Positions 17,108 to 26,408 are shown, numbered from the stretch's first letter. The stretch is DNA of 64,000 nt from Pseudomonas serbica (GCF_028823535.1 NZ_JAQIYM010000005.1:310001-374000), one strand, 5' to 3'. Notes: generated by a model not told the origin, from the letters alone. Numbers and translations: made by a program.

Positions 17108-17893
17108 TCAGCGCGCCTGTGCCAGTTCGCGTAAAAACTGCAGGGCCTCGGAGGCCAGCGGTTGATACTGGTTGAGAATGTCCGCCAGCCCGACCCAGAG
17201 GATGAACATGCCGAGCACCAGGGTCAGCGGGAAGCCGATGGAGAAGATGTTCAGTTGCGGCGCGGCCCGGGTCATCACGCCAAACGCGATGTTGACCACC
17301 AGCAGCGCGGTGATCGCCGGCAGCACCAGCAGCAGCGCCGCGCCGAGCACCCAGCCGAGCTTGCCGGCCAGTTCCCAGTAATGGTTGACCATCAGGCCGC
17401 TGCCGACCGGCAAGGTGGTGAAGCTCTCGGTGAGTACCTCGAACACCACCAGGTGGCCGTTCATGGAGAGGAACAGCAGCGTCACCAGCATGGTGAAGAA
17501 TTGCCCGATCACCGCCACCGACACACCGTTGGTGGGGTCGACCATCGAGGCGAAGCCCATGCCCATCTGGATCGCGACAATCTGTCCCGCCACCACGAAG
17601 GCCTGGAAGAACAGTTGCAGGGAGAAGCCCAGGATCGCGCCGACGAGGATCTGTTCGGCAATCAGCAGTAGCCCGCTCAGGTCCAGCGCATTCACCGGCG
17701 GCATCGGCGGCAGGCCCGGGGCGATGACCACAGTGATGGCCAAAGCGAAATACAGGCGGATGCGCTTGGGCACCAGGGCGGTGCCGAACACCGGCATCAC
17801 CATCAGCAAGGCGCCGACGCGAAACAGCGGCAACATGAACGTCGCCACCCAGGTGCTGATCTGGGTATCGGTCAACTGCAGCAGCGACGACAT
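17108..17893 (-). CDS. fliR: Flagellar export-gate protein FliR
   Basis: A 261-residue, strongly hydrophobic membrane protein with about six membrane segments, belonging to the FliR/SpaR family that forms the core FliP5-Q4-R1 export gate. Recognisable family features are LFRVGALLMVMPVFG near the N-terminus and the GMGFASMVDPTNG segment in the middle. It lies between fliQ (3-base gap) and flhB. Confidence 0.95.
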   Translation of the reverse strand: MSSLLQLTDTQISTWVATFMLPLFRVGALLMVMPVFGTALVPKRIRLYFALAITVVIAPGLPPMPPVNALDLSGLLLIAEQILVGAILGFSLQLFFQAFVVAGQIVAIQMGMGFASMVDPTNGVSVAVIGQFFTMLVTLLFLSMNGHLVVFEVLTESFTTLPVGSGLMVNHYWELAGKLGWVLGAALLLVLPAITALLVVNIAFGVMTRAAPQLNIFSIGFPLTLVLGMFILWVGLADILNQYQPLASEALQFLRELAQAR

Positions 17894-17896
17894 GGT

Positions 17897-18166
17897 CTAG
17901 CCGATGACCTGCGGAATGCTGCCGTACAACTGCAGGATGTATTCCATGAAGGTCTGCACCAGCCAGGGGCCGGCGACGATCAGCGTGACCAGCATCACCA
18001 GCAGGCGCGGGAGGAAACTCAAGGTCTGTTCGTTGATCTGGGTGGCGGCCTGGAACATCGCCACCAACAGCCCCACGAGCAGGCTCGGAATCACCAGCAC
18101 CGCGACCATCAGGGTGGTCAGCCATAACGCTTCGCGAAAGATGTCGACGGCGACTTCTGGCGTCAT
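17897..18166 (-). CDS. fliQ: Flagellar export-gate protein FliQ
   Basis: An 89-residue two-helix membrane protein of the FliQ family ([41 protein letters not shown]), present in four copies in the export gate. It overlaps the fliP stop by four bases (ATGA), indicating coupled translation. Its length is exactly typical. Confidence 0.95.
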   Translation of the reverse strand: MTPEVAVDIFREALWLTTLMVAVLVIPSLLVGLLVAMFQAATQINEQTLSFLPRLLVMLVTLIVAGPWLVQTFMEYILQLYGSIPQVIG

Positions 18167-18921
18167 GGCGAGACACCGCCGAAGCTGCTGGCCAGGGTGC
18201 CGATGATCAGGGCCCAGCCATCGACCAGCACGAACAGCATGATCTTGAACGGCAGGGAAATGATCAGCGGCGAGAGCATCATCATGCCCATGGCCATCAG
18301 CACGCTGGCCACGACCAGGTCGATGATCAGGAACGGAATGAAGATCATGAAGCCGATCTGGAACGCGGTCTTGAGCTCAGAGGTGACGAACGCCGGCACC
18401 AGGATGGTCAGCGGCGCCTGGTCCGGCGTGGCAATGTCGGTGCGCTTGGACAGGCGCATGAACAGCTCCAGGTCACTGGTGCGCGTCTGGGCCAGCATGA
18501 AGTCCTTGATCGGCACCTGGGCCTTGGCCACGGCATCCTGGGCAGTCATTTTTTCCGCGAGGTAGGGCTGCAAGGCATCCTGGTTCACCCGGTCGAACAC
18601 CGGCGCCATGATGAACAGGGTCAGGAACAGCGCCATGCCGGTGAGGATCTGGTTCGACGGTGTCTGCTGCAAGCCGAGGGCCTGGCGCAGGATCGAGAAG
18701 ACAATGATGATGCGGGTAAAACTGGTCATCAGCATGACGAACGCCGGAATGAAACTCAGCGCGGTCATGATCAGCAGGATTTGCAGGCTGACCGAGTATT
18801 CCTGGGCGCCCTCGGCGTTGGTGCCCAGGGTGATGGCCGGGATCGACAACGGATCGGCGGCCAGCGCCAGCGGCGCGGCCAGCATCATGGCCAGGGTCAA
18901 GACGATGCGCAGCGCACCCAT
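18163..18921 (-). CDS. fliP: Flagellar export-gate protein FliP
   Basis: A 252-residue FliP with a cleavable N-terminal signal sequence (about residues 1-21, ending ALA) and four membrane segments. The family signatures [19 protein letters not shown] and [27 protein letters not shown] are present. Five copies form the export gate ring with FliQ and FliR. The start overlaps the fliO stop by one base. Confidence 0.96.
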   Translation of the reverse strand: MGALRIVLTLAMMLAAPLALAADPLSIPAITLGTNAEGAQEYSVSLQILLIMTALSFIPAFVMLMTSFTRIIIVFSILRQALGLQQTPSNQILTGMALFLTLFIMAPVFDRVNQDALQPYLAEKMTAQDAVAKAQVPIKDFMLAQTRTSDLELFMRLSKRTDIATPDQAPLTILVPAFVTSELKTAFQIGFMIFIPFLIIDLVVASVLMAMGMMMLSPLIISLPFKIMLFVLVDGWALIIGTLASSFGGVSP

Positions 18922-19367
18922 TACTTCTTATCCTTCTGATCCTTGCCCATCAGCTCCATCAGGCGCTGGGCGAACTCCGGGGTGGCTTTCTCGGTCGTGC
19001 CCGGCACCTGCACCGGCTCTTTGAGCACATGCAGCGCCGTGATGGTGCCCGGGCTCAGGCCGAGCAGGATCTGCTCGTTGCCCACCTGCACCAGCATCAA
19101 GCGATCACGGGGCCCCAGCGCGCGGGAGCCGATCAGCTCGATCACCTGCCCCTTGCCGGCCGGCCCGGCCTGTTGCACCCGGCGCAACAGCCAGGCGAGG
19201 AAGAAAATCAGCCCCAGCACCAGCAGCAGGCCGAACACCAGCTGCGTCAACTGCCCGGCCACGCCGCTGTTGACCACCGGCGCAGCAGCGGCATGGGCCG
19301 CAGGCTCGGCGGCCAGCACGCTGCAGGGAAGCGCCAGCGCCGAGAAAAACCCCAAGAGCCTTTTCAC
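18921..19367 (-). CDS. fliO: Flagellar export assembly protein FliO
   Basis: A 148-residue FliO with an N-terminal hydrophobic segment resembling a signal sequence, a central membrane helix ([22 protein letters not shown], about 43-64) and a cytoplasmic FliO domain ([24 protein letters not shown]). It assists assembly of the FliP ring. The start is GTG at 19365-19367 immediately after the fliN stop; the Lys/Asp-rich C-terminal tail (GKDQKDKK) is typical of Pseudomonas. Confidence 0.93.
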   Translation of the reverse strand: MKRLLGFFSALALPCSVLAAEPAAHAAAAPVVNSGVAGQLTQLVFGLLLVLGLIFFLAWLLRRVQQAGPAGKGQVIELIGSRALGPRDRLMLVQVGNEQILLGLSPGTITALHVLKEPVQVPGTTEKATPEFAQRLMELMGKDQKDKK

Positions 19368-19829
19368 TCAGCGCAGCTTCTTGATGCGTTCGCTTGGGCT
19401 GATCACGTCAGTCAGGCGGATGCCGAACTTCTCGTTGACCACCACCACTTCGCCATGGGCGATAAGCGTGCCGTTGACCAGCACGTCCAGCGGCTCACCG
19501 GCCAGGCGATCGAGCTCGATGACCGAACCCTGGTTGAGCTGCAACAGGTTACGGATGTTGATGTCGGTGCTGCCGACTTCCATGGAGATCGACACCGGGA
19601 TGTCGAGGATCACGTCCAGGTTCGGGCCTTCCAGGCTCACCGGCTCGTTGCTCCGCGGCACGCTGCCGAACTCTTCCATGGGCAGGCGGTTGGACGAAGA
19701 GCGGCCAGCATCGGCGGCCAGCAAGGCGTCGATATCGGCCTGCCCGGCGTCGCCGGTTTCTTCCAGGGCCGCAGCCCACTCATCAGCCAGCGCCTGGTCG
19801 TCCTGGGTATTCATGTGGTCAGCCATCAT
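19368..19829 (-). CDS. fliN: Flagellar motor switch protein FliN
   Basis: A 153-residue FliN with a variable acidic N-terminus and a C-terminal SpoA domain (about residues 75-150: DIPVSISMEVGSTDINIRNLL, GSVIELDRLAGEPLDVLVNG, VNEKFGIRLTDVIS). It forms the base of the C-ring and helps dock the export ATPase complex. Two tandem ATGs at the start (MMADHMNTQ) make the exact first residue uncertain; GAGG lies just upstream. Confidence 0.95.
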   Translation of the reverse strand: MMADHMNTQDDQALADEWAAALEETGDAGQADIDALLAADAGRSSSNRLPMEEFGSVPRSNEPVSLEGPNLDVILDIPVSISMEVGSTDINIRNLLQLNQGSVIELDRLAGEPLDVLVNGTLIAHGEVVVVNEKFGIRLTDVISPSERIKKLR

Positions 19830-19890
19830 TTGTCCTCGGCGAACAACTCTTCAATCAGAAGAGTCAATTAATAGGGGGAGTGGCGCCGCC

Positions 19891-20859
19891 TCAACGACGC
19901 TCGATCGGCTCGATCACTTGCAGCGCAAGGTTGCCCTTGTGCGAGCCCATCTTGACCTTGAAGGCCGGCACGCCGTTGGCGCGCATGACCAGTTCTTCCT
20001 GCATGTCCACCGGAATCACATCCCCCGGCTGCATGTGCAGGATGTCGCGCAACTTCAACTGGCGACGGGCAACGGTGGCGTTGATCGGAACATCGACGTC
20101 CATCACATCCTGGCGCAAGGCATTGACCCAACGCTCGTCCTGGTCGTCGAGATCGGACTGGAAGCCGGCGTCGAGCATCTCGCGCACCGGTTCGATCATC
20201 GAGTACGGCATGGTCACGTGCAGGTCACCGCCACCGCCATCGAGTTCGATGTGGAAGGTCGACACCACGATGGCTTCGCTGGGGCCGACGATGTTGGCCA
20301 TGGCCGGGTTCACTTCCGAGTTGATGTATTCGAAGTTCACTTCCATGATCGCCTGCCAGGCCTCTTTCAAGTCGACGAAGGCCTGCTCCAGGACCATGCG
20401 CACCACGCGCAGCTCGGTGGGGGTGAATTCACGCCCTTCGATCTTGGCGTGGCGGCCATCGCCGCCGAAGAAGTTGTCCACCAGCTTGAACACCAGCTTG
20501 GCGTCGAGGATGAACAGCGCAGTGCCGCGCAGCGGCTTGATCTTGACCAGGTTGAGGCTGGTCGGCACGTACAGCGAGTGCACGTATTCGCCGAACTTCA
20601 TCACCTGCACGCCACCGACCGCCACGTCTGCCGAACGGCGCAGCAGGTTGAACATGCTGATGCGCGTGTAGCGGGCAAAACGCTCGTTGATCATTTCCAG
20701 GGTCGGCATGCGTCCACGGACGATGCGATCCTGGCTGGTCAGGTCGTAGCTCTTGACGGTGCCGGGTTCGGCAGCGATATCGGTCTGTACCAGACCATCG
20801 TCGACGCCATGCAGCAGCGCGTCGATCTCATCCTGGGACAGCAGGTCCTGCACGGCCAT
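19891..20859 (-). CDS. fliM: Flagellar motor switch protein FliM
   Basis: A 322-residue FliM, the C-ring protein that binds CheY-P. The N-terminal CheY-binding peptide (LLSQDEIDALL, residues 6-16) is present, followed by the CheC-like middle domain with GGxG-like motifs and a C-terminal SpoA domain. It begins 9 bases after fliL and precedes fliN by 61 bases. All lengths and motifs match the Pseudomonas protein. Confidence 0.97.
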   Translation of the reverse strand: MAVQDLLSQDEIDALLHGVDDGLVQTDIAAEPGTVKSYDLTSQDRIVRGRMPTLEMINERFARYTRISMFNLLRRSADVAVGGVQVMKFGEYVHSLYVPTSLNLVKIKPLRGTALFILDAKLVFKLVDNFFGGDGRHAKIEGREFTPTELRVVRMVLEQAFVDLKEAWQAIMEVNFEYINSEVNPAMANIVGPSEAIVVSTFHIELDGGGGDLHVTMPYSMIEPVREMLDAGFQSDLDDQDERWVNALRQDVMDVDVPINATVARRQLKLRDILHMQPGDVIPVDMQEELVMRANGVPAFKVKMGSHKGNLALQVIEPIERR

Positions 20860-20868
20860 GTCGTGTTC

Positions 20869-21369
20869 CTACTGCAGTACGAAATTAGTGAAAAGCAACT
20901 GTTCGATCACCACTTTGCCGAGCTCTTTCTGCGCCACTTCCTGGACGCTGGCCGTGGCCTTCTGGCGCAACATTTCCTGGCCGACCGGCGAGGCGAGGGT
21001 CGCGAAGTCCTGACCGGAGAACAGCATCACCAGGTTGTTGCGGATTACCGGCATGTGCACCTTGAGCGCGTCCAGGTCCGCCTGGTTGCGCGCGAGCATG
21101 GTGATGCTCACTTGCATGTAGCGCTGGCGGCCGCCCTGGTTGTAGTTGGCCACGAACGCCGGAGCCATCGCCTCGAAAACCGCTGGCTGCTTGCCCACAG
21201 GGGCGGTCTCAGCCACGACGGCAGGCTTGCTCTGGGCGCTGTGCATGAAGTACCAGGTCGCCCCAACGGACAAGCCGATCGCCAGCAGCAGCGCCACCAC
21301 GATCAAGATGATCAGCTTGAGTTTGCCTTTGGTTGCGGGGTCTTTTACTGCTGCGTCGCTCTTCGCCAT
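20869..21369 (-). CDS. fliL: Flagellar basal-body-associated protein FliL
   Basis: A 166-residue single-pass membrane protein: a short charged N-terminus, a membrane helix (LIILIVVALLLAIGLSVGATWYFM, about 18-41) and a periplasmic domain that encircles and supports the stator in related bacteria. It ends with the conserved VIEQLLFTNFVLQ. It is the first gene of the fliLMNOPQR-flhB operon and has a sigma54 promoter 52 bases upstream. Confidence 0.95.
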   Translation of the reverse strand: MAKSDAAVKDPATKGKLKLIILIVVALLLAIGLSVGATWYFMHSAQSKPAVVAETAPVGKQPAVFEAMAPAFVANYNQGGRQRYMQVSITMLARNQADLDALKVHMPVIRNNLVMLFSGQDFATLASPVGQEMLRQKATASVQEVAQKELGKVVIEQLLFTNFVLQ

Positions 21370-21420
21370 GCCAATAATCCGTCACTATTCGGGTTTTCAC
21401 AGTCGCACGGCAAGGCTGGA

Positions 21421-21436
21421 GCAAGTGTTATGCCAG
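21421..21436 (-). promoter_or_regulatory. Sigma54 promoter of the fliLMNOPQR-flhB operon
   Basis: The minus strand reads TGGCATA-ACAC-TTGCT, with exact GG-N10-GC spacing, 52 bases before the fliL start. It is among the best matches to the sigma54 consensus in this window. Confidence 0.88.
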
Positions 21437-21447
21437 AACTATCCAGG

Positions 21448-21490
21448 AAGCCCGATCGCTCCAATGCTCTGCGTGGGAACGATCGGGCTG
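21448..21490 (-). terminator. Inverted repeat downstream of fliK
   Basis: Arms AGCCCGATCG and CGATCGGGCT flank a ~22-base loop between the fliK stop and the fliL promoter. There is no U-run, so it may act as a weak or factor-dependent terminator, or simply be a repeat element. Confidence 0.5.
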
Positions 21491-21499
21491 AGCGCCGGG

Positions 21500-22804
21500 T
21501 CAGGCGTAATAGTCAACCGCGCTGGAGCCAATCACCCGTGTAGCCGTTGCGGCCACTTCCGTCACGCTCGGGGCGATCTCGTCATCCATGGCGTCAAGGC
21601 GACCGCCGCTGGCACTGGCCCGCCCGCTCTGCGCCTGCTGATGTTGCCCCTGACCCTGCGAACCGCGGGACTGGTCGGAGACGTTGACGTCAACCTGGCC
21701 CATGCCCTGTTGGGCGAACATGTCGCGCAACCGGTGCATCTGGTTGTCCAGCGCTTCACGCACCCCCGGATGAGCGCTCATGAAGGTCACCTGGGTCTGC
21801 TGGTCGGGCACCATGTTCACCCGAATGTCGAGGCGGCCCAGCTCGGCCGGCTGCAACTGGATGTCGGCCGCCTTGAGATTGGCGCTGGACAGGTACATGA
21901 CCCGGTTCACCACTTCTTCGGTCCAGCTACTCTGGTGCATCGCGATAGGCTGGTTGACCGGCACGGCGTTGGCGGTTTTCGGCGTGGCCGCCTGGGTCAA
22001 TGCCGCCAGGCGGTTGGCGAATTCATCGACCCGGGTATCGCTGCTGGCAGATGTGAGGTCCTTGAGGCCCGCATCGATCAGGCCCCCGAAGGCTTTTTCG
22101 CCCCCCTGGCCGGTACTGTCCTTGTCGGCTTGCACATCGAGCATGTTCGCCATGCCGGCGGCAAAGGTCTGCGCCGCGGTCAGCTCGCCGTCGGCCTGGG
22201 CTGGTGCCGCCTTGGGTTGTGCCTGGCTCGAAGCCGAGACATGCCCGCTCTGCTCCATGGCCATGCGCAGGGCTGGCAAGGCGTCGAGTGGGTCGGCTTC
22301 TGGATCGAAACCGGCGTCAGTGGCGGGAACGGCTGGCGCAACGAGCGCCGCCAACGTCTCTTCGGCGGGGTCCGTCACCACAGGCGACGCAGGCGCCGCA
22401 ACCACAGGCACCGAGGCGGGATCAACAGGCACTGCATCGACGACCGGTGCCTGTCCGGCGTCCGTCGAATCGGCATCGGCCGGCTTGTCATCGGCTTGCG
22501 CCGGTTTATCGGCGGGCAAGTTTTTGCCGCTATCGGCAACGGCGGGTTGCTGCGCGGCAGATTTATCCTCTACATCCTTACGGGCGACGCTGTCGGCAAC
22601 CTTGTCTCGTGCCGATTTCGAAGGTGTGTCAGGGGTCGCCACGGCTTTGTCCCGAGCTTGCCTGGCGTACACCTGCGAGAAGCTGGAGGCCTTATCCCGG
22701 GGCTCGGCAATCACTGCGGTGGCAGGGGCTGAGACGGATTGACTCTTGGCCTGACTCTTGGATTGAGCAGCAGCCTGGAGCAGTGATTGGGGGGTAAGGG
22801 GCAT
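21500..22804 (-). CDS. fliK: Flagellar hook-length control protein FliK
   Basis: A 434-residue FliK, the secreted molecular ruler that measures the hook and triggers the FlhB switch. The N-terminal ~280 residues are Ala/Asp/Pro-rich and poorly conserved. The C-terminal Flg_hook domain (about 300-400) contains ADIQLQPAELGRLDIRVNM and the TFMSAHPGVREALDNQMHRLRDMF signature. It has its own sigma54 promoter and is separated from fliL by an inverted repeat. Confidence 0.94.
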   Translation of the reverse strand: MPLTPQSLLQAAAQSKSQAKSQSVSAPATAVIAEPRDKASSFSQVYARQARDKAVATPDTPSKSARDKVADSVARKDVEDKSAAQQPAVADSGKNLPADKPAQADDKPADADSTDAGQAPVVDAVPVDPASVPVVAAPASPVVTDPAEETLAALVAPAVPATDAGFDPEADPLDALPALRMAMEQSGHVSASSQAQPKAAPAQADGELTAAQTFAAGMANMLDVQADKDSTGQGGEKAFGGLIDAGLKDLTSASSDTRVDEFANRLAALTQAATPKTANAVPVNQPIAMHQSSWTEEVVNRVMYLSSANLKAADIQLQPAELGRLDIRVNMVPDQQTQVTFMSAHPGVREALDNQMHRLRDMFAQQGMGQVDVNVSDQSRGSQGQGQHQQAQSGRASASGGRLDAMDDEIAPSVTEVAATATRVIGSSAVDYYA

Positions 22805-22853
22805 TTAACGGTCTCCGCTGCACTGGGATCGTAGGTACAGTTGAAGAGTTGAC

Positions 22854-22869
22854 TGCAAGGGTCGAGCCA
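22854..22869 (-). promoter_or_regulatory. Sigma54 promoter of fliK
   Basis: The minus strand reads TGGCTCG-ACCC-TTGCA with GG-N10-GC spacing, about 50 bases upstream of fliK and downstream of the hptB stop. It suggests fliK is transcribed apart from the hptB-hsbR-hsbA genes. Confidence 0.8.
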
Positions 22870-22904
22870 GTTTCACTCGGTGAAGACGAAAAGCGCCTTA
22901 TGCC

Positions 22905-23255
22905 TCAGTTTTCCGCCAGGGACCGCTGCCGCTCTGCTTCGTAAAGGGGTCGCACGATCGCGAACTCTACGTCGATTGCAGCGATCAGCTCCTGGATTTG
23001 GGAGGAAGAAAGCTTTTCGGCATTCTTCTCAAGTTCGCCACACAACGCGACGAGTCTGACGGCGCCCATATTGCTGCTGCTGCCTTTGAAGCTGTGAGCC
23101 ACGTCTATCAACTGCGCAGCTTTCCCCGCCTCTCGCAGCGATTGCAGGCGTTGTTCGGAATCGTCGAGAAAGGTATCCAGCAACTGCGGATACGCGTCCT
23201 CCATGACTTCGCGCAATGCGCTCAGCGCGTCCAGGTCAAGATGTTCTTCAGTCAC
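22905..23255 (-). CDS. hptB: Histidine phosphotransfer protein HptB-like
   Basis: A 116-residue helical Hpt domain with the phosphorylatable histidine at H54 in VAHSFKGSSSNMGA. In P. aeruginosa HptB relays phosphate from hybrid kinases (RetS, PA1611 and others) to the regulator HsbR. The adjoining hsbR and hsbA homologues support the same role here. The start is a GTG at 23253-23255 (MTEEHLDLD) with a GGGAG upstream; 30 bases separate it from hsbR. Confidence 0.88.
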   Translation of the reverse strand: MTEEHLDLDALSALREVMEDAYPQLLDTFLDDSEQRLQSLREAGKAAQLIDVAHSFKGSSSNMGAVRLVALCGELEKNAEKLSSSQIQELIAAIDVEFAIVRPLYEAERQRSLAEN

Positions 23256-23285
23256 TTGTTCGCTCCCTGATCAAGAATCTTCGGA

Positions 23286-25001
23286 TTATGCCAGAGCCTT
23301 CCAGTAAAACTCCACGCGGGCACTTCGACCGCCGTCAGACCAGCTCGCATTTTGACCCAACTGACGGATCAGGTTGACGCCGCGTCCGGACAGGCGGACA
23401 GGATCGGGGAGACGCTGCAGCACCTGCCCGACATCAAAGCCCTTGCCGCTGTCCTCGACGCGAATCGCCAGGCAACCGCCCTCGCCCTCTGGCGTGACCT
23501 GTAAATGCACCCGGACATAACCGTCCTTCAATTCGTCCAGGCGCGTATTGCGCTGTTGATAATAGCGGGTAAAACCTGACACATCGCGCTTGAGGCTGGA
23601 GTCCAGGCCCAGCACCCCATGCTCAAGGGCATTGGAGTACAACTCCGCCAGCACACTGTAGAGCGCCCCGCTCTGCGCCCGCAGGCCATGCACTTCCTGG
23701 AGCAGTTGCAACAGATAGGGCAATGGGTTGAAGCGCTTGAGGGTCTCGGCGCGAAACTCGAAACTGGCCGACCAGTCCAGGGGGCAGGACTGGCCGCTGT
23801 CGGAATAGACCGGTGCCGGTAAACTCGCCTGCGCGAGCTCGGTCAGGATGACCTCGACCATGCTGACATCGTCGCGGGCTACACCGCGAAAGTCACGCAG
23901 TGCCTGCTCGATGTCCTCGAACAAGGTGTCAGGCTGACGATTGGCGGCAAACACCTGCTGTAACCGCTGCACGCCAAACAGCTGATCATCGGCATCGCAG
24001 GTGTCGATCACCCCGTCGGACAACAGGAATACCCGGTCACCCACGGCCATCGGAAACACTTCGGTGCGGTCATCGAAGGTGTGCGGGCTCAGCACACCCA
24101 AGGGTAAATGCCGCGCCGTCAGTGGCGTTCGCTCCCCACTGGCGATGTGGTGCAGATAGCCGTCCGGCATGCCGCCGTTCCAGACCTCCAGCGAGCGGCT
24201 CTGGAAACCCAGGCACAGCATCGTCGCGCAGCAAAACATGTCCACCGGCAGGATGCGCTTGAGCTTGGCATTCATCTCGCGCAGGATTTCGGCCAGGCCG
24301 TACCCCTTGGCGGTCATGCCATAGAAGACTTCAGCCAGGGGCATGGCACCAACGGCGGCGGGCAGGCCATGGCCGGTGAAATCGCCAAGCAATACGTGCA
24401 TGTCCCCGGCCGGGGTGAACGCCGCCAACAGCAGGTCGCCGTTGAACAACGCATAAGGCGATTGCAGGTAGCGGATATTGGGCGCATTCAGGCAACCGGA
24501 ATGGGCCACCTTGTCGAACACCGCCTTGGCCACCCGCTGCTCATTGAGCAAGTATTCATGGTGCCTGGCGATCTGGTCGCGCTGCTGCAGGACGGTGGCC
24601 TGCAGGCGCCGCAAGCGGTCCATTGCCTTGATTTTGGCGGCGAGGATCACCTGGTTGTAGGGTTTTGCCAGAAAATCGTCACCCCCGACCTCCAGGCAGC
24701 GGGCCAACGCCTGGTTTTCCGACAGCGAGGTGAGGAAGATGATCGGCACCAGGGTTTCCCCGGCCAATGCCTTGATTTGCGCGGCGGCCTCGAAACCGTC
24801 CATCACCGGCATCATCGCGTCCATCAACACCAGTTGCGGGCGTTGCTGGCGAAACACCTCGACCGCTTCGGCGCCGTTGGCCGCCGTCAGCACTTGATGC
24901 CCCTGGCGGCGGACGATGCTCGACAACAGCAGGCGGTCGGCCGCGCTGTCTTCGGCGATCAGGATCGTCAGCGACTCGATTGCCGCCTGCACGGTGATCA
25001 A
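23286..25001 (-). CDS. hsbR: HsbR-like response regulator with phosphatase and anti-sigma kinase domains
   Basis: A 571-residue three-domain protein. Residues ~10-130 form a receiver with phosphoacceptor D61 (LVLMDAMMPVMDG). Residues ~190-385 form a PP2C/SpoIIE-type phosphatase (LLGDFTGHGLPAAVGA, VFLLSDGVIDTCDADDQLFG). Residues ~425-570 form a HATPase_c_2 serine kinase (LYSNALEHGVLG, IRVEDSGKGFDV). In P. aeruginosa HsbR switches between phosphorylating and dephosphorylating HsbA according to HptB input. The start appears to be a TTG at 24999-25001 overlapping the hsbA stop (TTGA). Other downstream starts cannot be excluded. Confidence 0.88.
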   Translation of the reverse strand: MITVQAAIESLTILIAEDSAADRLLLSSIVRRQGHQVLTAANGAEAVEVFRQQRPQLVLMDAMMPVMDGFEAAAQIKALAGETLVPIIFLTSLSENQALARCLEVGGDDFLAKPYNQVILAAKIKAMDRLRRLQATVLQQRDQIARHHEYLLNEQRVAKAVFDKVAHSGCLNAPNIRYLQSPYALFNGDLLLAAFTPAGDMHVLLGDFTGHGLPAAVGAMPLAEVFYGMTAKGYGLAEILREMNAKLKRILPVDMFCCATMLCLGFQSRSLEVWNGGMPDGYLHHIASGERTPLTARHLPLGVLSPHTFDDRTEVFPMAVGDRVFLLSDGVIDTCDADDQLFGVQRLQQVFAANRQPDTLFEDIEQALRDFRGVARDDVSMVEVILTELAQASLPAPVYSDSGQSCPLDWSASFEFRAETLKRFNPLPYLLQLLQEVHGLRAQSGALYSVLAELYSNALEHGVLGLDSSLKRDVSGFTRYYQQRNTRLDELKDGYVRVHLQVTPEGEGGCLAIRVEDSGKGFDVGQVLQRLPDPVRLSGRGVNLIRQLGQNASWSDGGRSARVEFYWKALA

Positions 25002-25297
25002 CTGATGTCGAACAGCTTGTCGAAGTTGGAGATGGCGAGAATTTTCCTCACGTCAGAATTGCTGTTGACCACGCGAACGTCGGAATCGTCGCCACCGGCA
25101 TGGTCACGCAACAGCAGCAGCATGCCCAGGGCGGAACTGTCGAGGTAGGTGGCCTCTTTCAGGTCGACCACCACCGCCTTGAGCGCCTTGTTTTCGTAGG
25201 ATGCTCGGAAATCCTGATGCTTGGCGAAATCGAATCGTCCCTTGACCGATATCGTCAGTTTTTCCCCGTCCGGGGAGACTTCTGTAACGACTGACAT
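24998..25297 (-). CDS. hsbA: Anti-sigma factor antagonist HsbA (STAS domain)
   Basis: A 99-residue STAS-domain protein with the phosphorylation-site signature YLDSSALGMLLLLRD (DSS at residues 53-55). In P. aeruginosa unphosphorylated HsbA binds the anti-sigma28 factor FlgM, freeing FliA, while phospho-HsbA promotes biofilm through the diguanylate cyclase HsbD. Neither flgM nor hsbD is in this window. It overlaps hsbR by four bases. A palindrome around CTTGTACAAG lies about 30 bases upstream of the start. Confidence 0.88.
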   Translation of the reverse strand: MSVVTEVSPDGEKLTISVKGRFDFAKHQDFRASYENKALKAVVVDLKEATYLDSSALGMLLLLRDHAGGDDSDVRVVNSNSDVRKILAISNFDKLFDIS

Positions 25298-25408
25298 GTC
25301 ATGGCTTCCTTGTCATTGGTGAACCTTCTTGTACAAGGTTTAGCATCGTGTAGAGGTTGGGGCAAGGCAGGGATCAAGATCAAAAGATCGCAGCCTTCGG
25401 CAGCTCAG

Positions 25409-26352
25409 GTCCGAAGACAACCACGGATTCATGCCCAACACAAAACATTGTAGGAGCCCGACTTGCCGGCGAAGGCGGCCTTGGGTATTGCATTGTTCTT
25501 TCGGGCCTCTTCGCTGCGATGCGGCGCCCCGACAAGCCAGCTCCTACAGGTCCGAGGACAGCCAAGGACTCATGGCCAACACAAAACATTGTAGGAGCCC
25601 GGCTTGCCGGCGAAGGCGGCCTTGGGTATTGCATTGTTCTTTCGGGCCTCTTCGCTGGCAAGCCAGCTCCTACAGGTCCGAGGACAGCCACGGATTCATG
25701 GCCAACACATAACATTGTAGGAGCCCGGCTTGCCGGCGAAGGCGGCCTTGGGTATTGCATTGTTCTTTCGGGCCTCTTCGCTGGCAAGCCAGCTCCTACA
25801 GGTCCGAAGACAGCCAAGGATTCATGGCCGACACAAAACATTGTAGGGGCCCGGCTTGGCGGCGAAGGCGGCCTTGAGTATTGCATTGTTCTTTCGGGCC
25901 TCTTCGCTGCGATGCGGCGCCCCGACAAGCCAGCTCCTACATGGTCCGAGGGCAGCCAAGGACTCATGGCCGACACATAACATTGTAGGAGCCCGGCTTG
26001 CCGGCGAAGGCGGCCTTGGGTATTGCATTGTTCTTTCGGGCCTCTTCGCTGCGATGCGGCGCCCCGACAAGCCAGCTCCTACATGGTCCGAGGACAGCCA
26101 CGGATTCATGGCCGACACAAAACATTGTAGGGGCCCGGCTTGGCGGCGAAGGCGGCCTTGGGTATTGCATTGTTTTTTCGGGCCTCTTCGCTGGCAAGCC
26201 AGCTCCTACATGGTCCGAGGACAACCACGGACTCATGGCCAACACAAAACATTGTAGGAGCCCGGCTTGCCGGCGAAGGCGGCCTTGGGTATTGCATTGT
26301 TTTTTCGGGCCTCTTCGCTGCGATGCGGCGCCCCGACAAGCCAGCTCCTACA
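25409..26352. repeat. Tandem array of seven REP-pair (BIME) units
   Basis: Seven near-identical units start with TGTAGGAGCCCGGCTTGCCG (or a GGGGC variant) at 25449, 25590, 25716, 25842, 25984, 26126 and 26253. Each unit is two inverted REPs around a TTGGGTATTGCATTG core, followed by a ~40-base spacer ending in an ACACA(A/T)AACAT motif. There are long units (141-142 bases) and short ones (126-127 bases) that lack about 15 bases around GATGCGGCGCCCC; the order is L-S-S-L-L-S-L. Because most unit lengths are multiples of three, long spurious open frames run through it on both strands. It occupies most of the 1.1-kb gap between fliJ and hsbA; no gene is seen there. Confidence 0.92.
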
Positions 26353-26408
26353 TGGGTTTCGCGCTCACCCTGAGCTGCCGCTGGCTGCGATCTTTTCCCG
26401 GGCAACGA

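Noticed and set aside
18943..21543. Long plus-strand frame over fliO to fliL
   Set aside because: It is antisense to fliO, fliN, fliM and fliL, all with clear homology and coupled starts.
25409..26352. CRISPR-like array
   Set aside because: The repeated units are 126-142 bases, each a REP inverted pair, and the spacers are repeated too; no unique spacers and no cas genes are present.
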